This document shows positions 50,811 to 57,767 of a stretch of DNA of 64,000 bases, piece after piece. The DNA comes from an uncultured Lachnospiraceae bacterium (GTDB lineage Bacteria > Bacillota > Clostridia > Lachnospirales > Lachnospiraceae): assembly GCA_947176065.1 (NCBI GenBank), contig CAMWPB010000010.1, positions 1 to 64,000 on the forward strand. Direction: 5' to 3'. Position 1 is the stretch's first letter. Every line of letters begins with the position of its first letter. The notes under the pieces were generated by a model, which was not told where the DNA came from, made no database searches, and was given only the letters and a program-made list of their open reading frames with translations. The translations under genes and the position numbers were made by a program.

Positions 50811-50962
50811 TAAGCTGACACGGCGCGGCCGGACGTTAAGGCACGGATCGTGTTTACACGTATCCGGGACTTGACGGGTGGACATGTCGTGTAGCAACAC
50901 GACCGAGAGAACGAAGTTCTCGAGGGGCGTGTCAGTTTATCCAAAGGAAAACCGAAGGTTTT
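50809..50962 (+). ncRNA. Multi-hairpin structured element between pta and ackA
   Basis: Outer arms 50809-50822 and 50928-50941 pair over 14 bp (GATAAGCTGACACG with CGTGTCAGTTTATC, one G-U). Inside are three hairpins: CGGATCGTGT-TT-ACACGTATCCG with one bulge (about 50844-50866), TCGTGT-AGCA-ACACGA (50887-50902) and GAGAAC-GAA-GTTCTC (50907-50921). A fourth, AAAACC-GAA-GGTTTT (50948-50962), lies outside. The left arm overlaps the pta stop codon. It may be a processing or regulatory RNA, or a small inverted-repeat element. Confidence 0.65.
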
Positions 50963-51015
50963 TCGAGCGGGCACTGCGGGGTAAATTATAGAAATTATAG
51001 AAAGAAGGTAAACTC

Positions 51016-52212
51016 ATGAATATACTTGTTATCAACTGTGGAAGCTCCTCCTTAAAATTCCAGCTCATCGACGCGGAGACGGAGAAGCAGATCGCGAAAG
51101 GCCTTTGCGAGCGCATCGGCATTGACGGCAGCCAGCTTGTCTACCAGCCAGCGGGCGGAGATAAGGAAGAGACGGTAACTCCCATGCCCGATCATACCAA
51201 GGCCATCGAGCTGGTTTTAAACGCGCTGATGAATGAAAAGACAGGCGTGGTGAAATCTCTGGATGAAATTGGTGCGGTTGGACACCGTATTGTGCACGGC
51301 GGAGAAAAATTTGCGTCGTCCACCATCATTACCGAGGAGGTGGTCGAGGCGATCAGAGCCTGCAATGAGCTGGCGCCCTTACATAATCCGGCGAATCTGA
51401 TCGGTATTGATGCCTGTAAAAAGCTGATGCCGAATACCCCCATGGTGGGTGTGTTTGATACGGCTTTTCACCAGACCATGCCCCCCAAGGCGTATCTGTA
51501 CGGTCTGCCTTACGAATACTATGAGAAATACAAGGTGAGAAGATACGGTTTCCACGGTACAAGCCATTCCTATGTATCAAAACGGGCAGCGGCGATTCTG
51601 GGTAAAGACTATGAGGATATGAAGATTATTGTCTGCCATCTGGGCAACGGTGCAAGCATTTCAGCCGTGGAGAACGGGAAATGCGTGGACACTTCTATGG
51701 GCCTTACCCCGCTTGAGGGTCTGATTATGGGCACACGTTCCGGCGATATTGATCCGGCGATCATCGAGTTTATCGCCCATAAGGAGAATAAGACCATAGA
51801 CGAGGTGATGACCATACTGAATAAGAAGTCCGGCGTGCTGGGGCTTTCCGACAATCTGTCCTCGGATTTCAGGGACTTGGAGAAATCTTATGTGGCAGGA
51901 GAGGAGCGGGGGCTTCGCACCATTCTCGCTTTTTCCTACCGGGTGGCGAAGTATATCGGCGCTTACACCGCGGCCATGAACGGCGTGGACGCCATCTGCT
52001 TTACGGCGGGCGTGGGCGAGAACAATCCCTTAGTGAGAAAGCATGTCTGTGGGCAGCTTGGATATCTTGGCATCGCGCTGGATGAGGAGAAAAATGAAGT
52101 GCGCGGGGAGGAGCGGGAGATCAGCACACCCGATTCCAAAGTGAAAGTGCTTGTGGTTCCTACCAATGAGGAGCTTGCGATTGCGAGGGAGACGGCGGCA
52201 TTGGTGAAATAA
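51016..52212 (+). CDS. ackA: Acetate kinase
   Basis: AckA makes ATP and acetate from acetyl phosphate, the main energy-yielding end step of fermentation. The 398-aa protein is of usual length: MNILVINCGSSSLKFQLID (phosphate 1), GHRIVHGG near residue 90 with the catalytic Arg, FDTAFHQTMP with the catalytic Asp near 148, HLGNGASI near 208 and FTAGVGENNP near 326. AGAAGGTAA precedes the ATG. It works with pta; the structured spacer may uncouple their expression. Confidence 0.96.
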   Translation: MNILVINCGSSSLKFQLIDAETEKQIAKGLCERIGIDGSQLVYQPAGGDKEETVTPMPDHTKAIELVLNALMNEKTGVVKSLDEIGAVGHRIVHGGEKFASSTIITEEVVEAIRACNELAPLHNPANLIGIDACKKLMPNTPMVGVFDTAFHQTMPPKAYLYGLPYEYYEKYKVRRYGFHGTSHSYVSKRAAAILGKDYEDMKIIVCHLGNGASISAVENGKCVDTSMGLTPLEGLIMGTRSGDIDPAIIEFIAHKENKTIDEVMTILNKKSGVLGLSDNLSSDFRDLEKSYVAGEERGLRTILAFSYRVAKYIGAYTAAMNGVDAICFTAGVGENNPLVRKHVCGQLGYLGIALDEEKNEVRGEEREISTPDSKVKVLVVPTNEELAIARETAALVK

Positions 52213-52231
52213 TCTGGAAGGACTGGCGAGT

Positions 52232-52540
52232 ATGTGTGAGATTATTTATACGTCATTGCAGATTCAAACGATTTTGCAGCCTGTATTTGCAGATCATAAA
52301 ATTAAGAAGGCAATTCTTTTTGGCTCCTACGCAGAGGGGAAAGCGAAGAAGAACAGCGATGTTGATATTTTGGTTGATAGTGGATTAAGAGGGCTGTCTT
52401 TTTTCGGTCTGCTTGAGGATGTTGTGACAGCACTTGGGAAGAATGTCGATTTACTTGATGTTTCACAGCTTACATCAGATTCACTGGTTGGTGAGGAGAT
52501 TAAAAAAAATGGAGTGGTGATTTATGGACAGGAAGGATAG
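52232..52540 (+). CDS. MntA-like nucleotidyltransferase (antitoxin of a MntA-HepT pair)
   Basis: The 102-aa protein is a minimal nucleotidyltransferase: the motif ILFGSYAEGKAKKNSDVDIL near residue 28 contains GSx10DxD with both catalytic Asp residues, and a third acidic residue lies in NVDLLDV near 75. In described systems MntA adds AMP groups to the HepT toxin and so silences it. The downstream HepT frame is truncated. The gene starts 19 nt after ackA with GGAAGGACTGG nearby, and its DNA is more AT-rich than ackA, which marks a separate origin. Confidence 0.85.
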   Translation: MCEIIYTSLQIQTILQPVFADHKIKKAILFGSYAEGKAKKNSDVDILVDSGLRGLSFFGLLEDVVTALGKNVDLLDVSQLTSDSLVGEEIKKNGVVIYGQEG

Positions 52541-52691
52541 GCAGGTCTTAGAGAAAATATCTTGGAAACAGCTTTATGGTATGCGAAATCGGATTGTTCA
52601 TGGCTATTCCGGCGTGAACATGAATATTGTATGGGATACGATCAGAGAAGATTTACCGTTGCTGAAAGCTGAGATAGAAAAGTATATATAG
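52524..52691 (+). pseudogene. Truncated HepT-like (HEPN, DUF86) toxin remnant
   Basis: A 55-codon frame overlaps the end of the MntA gene by 17 nt. It holds the C-terminal part of HepT: ISWKQLYGMRNRIVHGYSGV includes the RNase motif R-x4-6-H (RNRIVH), then NIVWDTIREDLPLLKAEIEKYI. Intact HepT is about 110-140 aa, so the N-terminal helices are missing. It has probably lost toxin activity, although the catalytic motif remains and a short functional product cannot be excluded. The frame is too short to appear in automatic 60-codon lists. Confidence 0.7.
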
Positions 52692-52711
52692 TCCGAGAAT
52701 GGGATATTTCA

Positions 52712-52761
52712 TAAATTCCTCAATTTGAGCAGATAAGAAACTGCATGAATTGAGGGATTTA
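52712..52761 (+). repeat. 14-bp inverted repeat after the HepT remnant
   Basis: TAAATTCCTCAATT (52712-52725) pairs with AATTGAGGGATTTA (52748-52761), with one G-T pair and CAG/CTG continuing inside. No long T run follows, so it is a weak terminator or the scar of a lost element. The rest of 52692-52885 holds nothing recognisable. Confidence 0.55.
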
Positions 52762-52885
52762 TTATGTCATTGCGCATTTGCCATGCATCTTACCATCATA
52801 AATAAACCACTTACCGTCCCTTTTATTGCCAGAAAAAATGTTTGGCGTTACCATGTGGCCATACGAAAAAGGAGGCGGATGGATA

Positions 52886-54535
52886 ATGCATATTCTGGTG
52901 ATAAACGGAAGCCCGAAGGGGGAAAGAAGCAATACATATCAACTGACAAGCGCTTTTGTGAAAGGGGTAAGGCAGGCGGCGGGCGAGGTGCAGGTCAGGG
53001 AACGCGCGGTATGCCGGATGGACATAAAACCCTGTCTTGGCTGTTTTTCATGCTGGAACCGTACGCCCGGCAAGTGCTGCATAGAAGATGACATGGGACA
53101 GGTCATTCAGGATCTGCTCTGGGCGGATATAACAGTCTGGAGTTTCCCACTGTATTATTTTACGGTGCCGGGCGCCCTGAAAAACCTGATAGACCGTCAG
53201 CTTCCCATGCTTCTTCCTTTCATGGAGGAGCGGGAGGGGCAGACCGGAAACGGCGGCCATCCTGCCCGTTATGATATGAGTGGGAAAAGAGCGGTAGTGA
53301 TTTCCACCTGCGGTTTCTATACCGCAGAGGGAAATTATGACGGCGTGTACAGTCTTTTTGACCATCTCTGTGGGAGGGGAAACTATACTACGATTTTCTG
53401 TGGGCAGGGGGAACTGTTTCGGGTGCCGGAGATGTCAGGACGCACCGGCGAATATCTCTCCTGTGTGGAGCAGGCGGGACGGGAGTATATCGACGGCGGG
53501 ATATCTGCGCAGAGCAGAGAGCGGCTTGCGCAGCTTATATTGCCAAAGGAAATTTTTGAAGCCTGCGCGGACGCAAGCTGGGGCATAGAAAGAGAGAACG
53601 CCGGGTCTGGAAAGGACGGCGTTGATGACAAAAAGGAGTCGGAGACGCTTGCTTTTACCAGACAGATGGCGGCGCTTTACCGAAAGGGGAGCTGGCCCGG
53701 CAAGGACATCGTGCTGGAGATGTGCTACACGGACGTGGAGGAATGCTATCAGATTCTGTTGGGAAAGGACGGCAGCCATGTCTGCACGGACGGCACACTT
53801 ACGGCGGATACCAGAATAGAGACGCCGGTCACCGTATGGCGTTCCATTGCGGCGGGAGAAATTCGGGGAGATGAGGCTATGATGCAGGGGCTTTATCATG
53901 TGAGGGGAGACTTTAACCTGATGCTGAAATGGGACGAATATTTCGGCGATTCCCGTCCGCAGACAAAACAGACGGGAGAGATCCCGGCACAGAAGAATAC
54001 CGATATGAATATTATGCTGATTCCATGGATTGTATTCTGGGTGGCCACGTCCATCAGCAGACAGCCCGGGTGTCTGCTCAGCGTTGCGGCATGTGCGTTG
54101 GTGCCGTTGGTTTACTACAGACATAGGAAAACCTGGTACGATGTGCTCAGCGGTGCGCTGGTGACGGGATTTTCTGTGGCCATACTGGCGGGCGTATCCG
54201 AAAAACAAATGCTGCCGGTTTCCTATCTGGCATTCGGCGTTATGTGGCTGGCGTCCTGTCCGGGGAAGCGAGTGCCTCTTACGGCTCACTATTCCAAGAA
54301 CAGCTATGGTGGTGAAGACGCCCTGCAAAATCCGCTCTTTATAAAGACAAACCGCATTTTAACCATGCTTTGGGGAATCCTTTATCTGGCTACGGCAGTT
54401 TTCAGCCTGTTTCTGATGCGGTCGCCGGTAAGCAGTCTGTCAGGGTTAATCAATTCTGTGCTGCCTGCCCTTATGGGAATTTTTACGGTATGGTTTCAGA
54501 GGTGGTATCCGGCGAGAGTGGCCAGAGGAAAATAG
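52886..54535 (+). CDS. Fusion protein: NAD(P)H-dependent FMN reductase, SCP2 domain and membrane region
   Basis: The 549-aa product joins three parts. Residues 1-210 form a flavodoxin-like FMN reductase: MHILVINGSPKGERSNTYQL (phosphate loop), CLGCFSCWNRTPGKCCIEDD near 49-70 (Cys-rich as in iron-sulfur flavoproteins, but not a full ligand set) and FPLYYFTVPGALKNLIDRQ near 88. Residues about 255-355 resemble an SCP2 sterol-carrier domain (CYQILLGKDGSHVCTDG, then the GDEAMMQGLYHVRGDFNLML stretch). Residues about 375-549 contain five to six membrane segments. ATG 52886 has GGAGG 10 nt upstream. A membrane-bound quinone- or lipid-linked reductase is a guess. The LytTR pair downstream may regulate it. 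Confidence 0.75.
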   Translation: MHILVINGSPKGERSNTYQLTSAFVKGVRQAAGEVQVRERAVCRMDIKPCLGCFSCWNRTPGKCCIEDDMGQVIQDLLWADITVWSFPLYYFTVPGALKNLIDRQLPMLLPFMEEREGQTGNGGHPARYDMSGKRAVVISTCGFYTAEGNYDGVYSLFDHLCGRGNYTTIFCGQGELFRVPEMSGRTGEYLSCVEQAGREYIDGGISAQSRERLAQLILPKEIFEACADASWGIERENAGSGKDGVDDKKESETLAFTRQMAALYRKGSWPGKDIVLEMCYTDVEECYQILLGKDGSHVCTDGTLTADTRIETPVTVWRSIAAGEIRGDEAMMQGLYHVRGDFNLMLKWDEYFGDSRPQTKQTGEIPAQKNTDMNIMLIPWIVFWVATSISRQPGCLLSVAACALVPLVYYRHRKTWYDVLSGALVTGFSVAILAGVSEKQMLPVSYLAFGVMWLASCPGKRVPLTAHYSKNSYGGEDALQNPLFIKTNRILTMLWGILYLATAVFSLFLMRSPVSSLSGLINSVLPALMGIFTVWFQRWYPARVARGK

Positions 54536-54611
54536 TTTCATGTGAGGGAAGGCAAATGGCTCTGATGTAGGAAGAGAGAAATAGAAGTCTGTTGACGGAA
54601 TGGAAGGAAAC

Positions 54612-55049
54612 ATGAAGATAACAATACAGGATATTGCGCCCGGTGAAGAGGAAGAGATCATAGTAAGATGCAGGGATTTAGACGAGGCCCTTCTCCACAT
54701 GATTCACGAGTTAAAGACAAGGCGCGGGAAATTTACGGTCACGGACAATGACAAGATCCGGCAGATTGATGCGGGGGATATCTATTATTTCGAGGCTGTG
54801 GACAATAAGGTGTTTCTCTATCTGGAACAGGATGTGTACGAGGTCAGATGCAAGCTGTATGAGATCGAAGAGGCGTATGCCAATACGGATTTTTTCCGGG
54901 CTTCCAAATCTGCGATTATCAATTTGGCCAAGGTGAAACAGTTCGCGCCGGACTTCGGTGGAAGGTTTGAGGCGCAGATGATGAATGGGGAGAGAATTAT
55001 GATCTCCAGACAGTATGTGCCGGCACTGAAAAAGCGACTTGGCATGTGA
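54612..55049 (+). CDS. LytTR DNA-binding regulator
   Basis: The 145-aa protein has a C-terminal LytTR domain: AGDIYYFEAVDNKVFLYLE near residue 54, then YEVRCKLYEIEE and FRASKSAIINLAKV near 93, and a late GGRFEAQMMNGERIMISRQY. No receiver domain precedes it; residues 1-45 are a short alpha/beta stretch. Such solo LytTR proteins are usually paired with a DUF3021 membrane protein that controls them, and that gene follows. GGAAGGAAAC precedes the ATG at 54612. Confidence 0.88.
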   Translation: MKITIQDIAPGEEEEIIVRCRDLDEALLHMIHELKTRRGKFTVTDNDKIRQIDAGDIYYFEAVDNKVFLYLEQDVYEVRCKLYEIEEAYANTDFFRASKSAIINLAKVKQFAPDFGGRFEAQMMNGERIMISRQYVPALKKRLGM

Positions 55050-55113
55050 GGGAGAAACAGTTATTGGGAAAAGGAAAACGGGCGCGGAAAACGGCGTGGA
55101 AATGAGGACTTAT

Positions 55114-55578
55114 ATGAGAGCTTATATAACGGAAGGTGTGAAAAAAAGAATGATGGAACTGCTGTTGACCTTCTGCATGGTCACGACAGGCAGCGTCCTT
55201 GTCTGTGCGGTGTATAACAAGGTATTCTGGCCGCAGGGCACGTTTCTGGAGTCGGATATTCTCTGGCAGCTTCTGGCGCTGGCGCTTGTGTGCAGTCTGG
55301 GCAACTTTATTCATCCCTATCGGGAAATCAGCCGCAGGCGTGCGGTGGTCAATAAGGTATTGCATTATCTGTATATCAATGTGGTGGTGATTGGCAGCGG
55401 TTATCTGTTTGCGTGGATGGATATAGGGAATCTTTTTATGTTGGCAGTTATGTTATTTGGAATACTGGCTGTTTTTGCTGCTGTTTCCTTTGTGATCTGG
55501 AGACTGCATGCAAGAGAGTCCGAGAATTTGAACAGAAAGCTCAGGGAGTATCAGAAGACGGGAGAAAGAGCGGTATAG
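55114..55578 (+). CDS. DUF3021-like membrane protein, partner of the LytTR regulator
   Basis: The 154-aa protein has four membrane segments: LLLTFCMVTTGSVLVCAVY, ILWQLLALALVCSLGNFI, YINVVVIGSGYLFAWM and LFMLAVMLFGILAVFAAVSFVIW. A charged tail NLNRKLREYQKT follows, matching the DUF3021 plan. It probably holds the LytTR protein inactive at the membrane. ATG 55114 is preferred for the GAGG site 6 nt upstream; ATG 55102 is also possible and a frame extends to 55039, overlapping the LytTR gene. Confidence 0.75.
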   Translation: MRAYITEGVKKRMMELLLTFCMVTTGSVLVCAVYNKVFWPQGTFLESDILWQLLALALVCSLGNFIHPYREISRRRAVVNKVLHYLYINVVVIGSGYLFAWMDIGNLFMLAVMLFGILAVFAAVSFVIWRLHARESENLNRKLREYQKTGERAV

Positions 55579-55678
55579 ACGGCAGGATGCCGACGATGAG
55601 GTTGTTCTTCCCATAGACGATTTCTGCATACTTGTGATAGAATGATAGAACAATGGGATTGATTTGGAGGATAGACGG

Positions 55679-56704
55679 ATGAAGTTGAAAACAAGTTGGA
55701 CATACAATTATAAAAAGGGATTGAAAGATCCTATGGTGTCAAACGATTATTATATGGAAGATGATAAAATATATTTCACTCTTTCCCTTGGGCTGAGAAG
55801 TTTTGACTCAGTGCTGCTTGAGTTAAATGTGAGGACACAGGAAGTCAGGGTGGTTTTTGAAGAGAATCATGTTGTGAGAACTGCAGGAATACATGAGAAT
55901 GGTAAAATCTATCTCACAACCTTTAAAGGGATGGCTTACTGTGTTAATCTGGATGGGAGTATTTGCTGGGCGACAGAACTCGGTTCAAAGAATGCTTCCT
56001 TTAAAATGGCGCTGGATGGAGACAGATTCTATGTGTCAGATTATGCGGTTTTCTGTCTTGATAAAAACACGGGAAAAATCCTTTGGAAGAATCAGACTTA
56101 CCAGAAAAAGAACAATTGTAATATTGTTTATGATGATAAAAATATATATGGTGGAGAACTTGACGGGAGTATATTCTGTTTAGATAAAATGTCAGGAGAG
56201 GTTCGTTGGGCGTATGGAAAAGACGAGTGGATAAGCAATATTGCGTTACTGGATTACAATAGGATGTTAGTAGAGCATATTCATGGGAAATTCTATATCA
56301 TGGATTCGCAAAATGGTGAATTGATCTGTACAAGAGAAGCGAAGGGAAAGCTATATAATGAAGCGGTATTCGAGAAGAATAGAATGTATATTGGTGACGC
56401 GGATGCCGTGATGGATTCAAAAGCGGGAAATATGACTTGTTATGAGATGACGTCACAGAATGATCTTACGGAAATATTTTCTGTATACGTTGGAGGCGGT
56501 GTATCGACAAAGGCAGTCATAGATGGGGACAGGCTTTTCTTTGCGGCAGAAGATAATTACCTGTATTGTGTAGATAAGAATACAGGAGAAGAACTAATGC
56601 CGAAGAAGAAAACAAAAGGCATATGCAGAAATATTGTTGTACATGAAAAGAGACTGTTCCTGCTTAGCGATAAAGGTCAGGTTGAATGTCTGGAAATTCT
56701 GTGA
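55679..56704 (+). CDS. PQQ-like beta-propeller protein
   Basis: The 341-aa protein consists of repeated beta blades typical of PQQ-like propellers: GKIYLTTFKGMAYCVNLDGS, VFCLDKNTGKILWKNQ near 125, GSIFCLDKMSGEVRWAYG near 162, YLYCVDKNTGEELMPKKK near 300. Each ends in the D-x-x-T/S-G-x-x-x-W type turn. No signal peptide, lipobox or membrane segment is visible, so it should be cytoplasmic. Function is unknown; binding rather than catalysis is likely. GGAGG lies 9 nt before ATG 55679. The DNA is AT-rich relative to flanking genes. Confidence 0.8.
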   Translation: MKLKTSWTYNYKKGLKDPMVSNDYYMEDDKIYFTLSLGLRSFDSVLLELNVRTQEVRVVFEENHVVRTAGIHENGKIYLTTFKGMAYCVNLDGSICWATELGSKNASFKMALDGDRFYVSDYAVFCLDKNTGKILWKNQTYQKKNNCNIVYDDKNIYGGELDGSIFCLDKMSGEVRWAYGKDEWISNIALLDYNRMLVEHIHGKFYIMDSQNGELICTREAKGKLYNEAVFEKNRMYIGDADAVMDSKAGNMTCYEMTSQNDLTEIFSVYVGGGVSTKAVIDGDRLFFAAEDNYLYCVDKNTGEELMPKKKTKGICRNIVVHEKRLFLLSDKGQVECLEIL

Positions 56705-56733
56705 TTAACGCAATGGATAATAAAGTGGAAAGA

Positions 56734-56758
56734 CAGGGGCGCTAATTGGGCGCCCCTG
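56734..56758. terminator. Hairpin at the end of two converging genes
   Basis: CAGGGGCGC pairs with GCGCCCCTG over 9 bp. It overlaps the last codons of the minus-strand hemerythrin gene and follows the plus-strand propeller gene. There is no clear T run, so efficiency is uncertain. Confidence 0.5.
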
Positions 56759-57566
56759 CCCCGATCTTCTTATCGCTGTGTAATATGTGGTTTACCAGCC
56801 ATTCGGTCAGAAATTCCATCAGGTCCTCCAGCGTCTCCTGCTGGTTTTCGTCTATGTGGTCCAGATCCATCTCCTCCAGCCTCGACACAAAGGCTTCATG
56901 AGCCCGCTTCTGCGCCTCCAGCCCTTCATAGTGGATGCTCTCCATATAAAGCTCCTCATCCTGAAAGTGGAATTTGGTATAATCCCGCAGCTCCTCCAGA
57001 AGACGCACAATCTCGTCGTATTTATCAAAAGCAAATTCATCCGTCATGACACGGTACACATCCCCGATGATACGGAACAGCTCCCGGTGCTCTTTATCGA
57101 TCAGCGGGATATTGGTCAGGTATGTATCGTTAAACTCCGGCGCGGTCCGTTCCTCCGAGGGTTTTAATTTGCCGATCATCAGGTCTGTGCTGATAATGTG
57201 GCGGTACAGCCAGGTTACAAGATACCGGAGCAGATCCTCAAGCATTTCCTGCTGCGCGTTGTCAGAGGAGAAGGAGTTTGTGATGCCGTTGATTTTGTCA
57301 CGGAAGAAAAGGTGCTGTTTCTTTTGCAGGGAAAGCTCCGGGTGGCGGATGCTTTCCATGTAAGCCTCCTCATGCCGGAAATGCTCCTCCGCGTATTGCT
57401 CCAGCCGTTCGACCATCTCCATGATACGGTCGTATTTATCATTTAAAATCTGGTTATCCAATAATTCCTGTGTGTCGTTTATGATCCGAAAAAGCTCCCG
57501 GTGTTCGTTGTCGATTTCCTCCACGCCGATCAGACAGTCGTCTGTGAAATAATACATAATTGACAT
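56742..57566 (-). CDS. Tandem bacteriohemerythrin
   Basis: The 274-aa protein holds two hemerythrin domains (about 8-135 and 145-270), di-iron four-helix bundles that bind oxygen or act as sensors. Each shows most ligands: H in DNEHREL/DKEHREL, the H-x3-E of HFRHEE and HFQDEE, a late WLYRHIISTD and WLVNHILHSD. In both domains the first His of the helix C pair H-x3-H is Gln (QKKQH and QKRAH), leaving one ligand short. AGGGAGGATG precedes the ATG. It lies divergent from a methyl-accepting protein, so an aerotaxis or oxygen-handling link is possible. Confidence 0.88.
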   Translation of the reverse strand: MSIMYYFTDDCLIGVEEIDNEHRELFRIINDTQELLDNQILNDKYDRIMEMVERLEQYAEEHFRHEEAYMESIRHPELSLQKKQHLFFRDKINGITNSFSSDNAQQEMLEDLLRYLVTWLYRHIISTDLMIGKLKPSEERTAPEFNDTYLTNIPLIDKEHRELFRIIGDVYRVMTDEFAFDKYDEIVRLLEELRDYTKFHFQDEELYMESIHYEGLEAQKRAHEAFVSRLEEMDLDHIDENQQETLEDLMEFLTEWLVNHILHSDKKIGAGAPN

Positions 57567-57714
57567 CCTCCCTAATAACGTTATTTTTGTTTTTCCTCTG
57601 CGCCTATTATATCACAAAGTGCAGAACAAACACAGATATCGGAAAAATATTTTGGCGGCCCGGAGAGTAATTTCGAAAGAGCGGGAGCCATGCGGCGGAT
57701 TTGTTCTCCAGTGC

Positions 57715-57743
57715 TTGAAAAATTGACGGGAAAGGAGTATAAT
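57715..57743 (+). promoter_or_regulatory. Promoter of the methyl-accepting chemotaxis gene
   Basis: TTGAAA (57715) and TATAAT (57738) are 17 nt apart, a vegetative-type promoter. No flagellar sigma-type box was seen. Confidence 0.7.
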
Positions 57744-57767
57744 AATATTGTTTTTGTGAACAGACTT

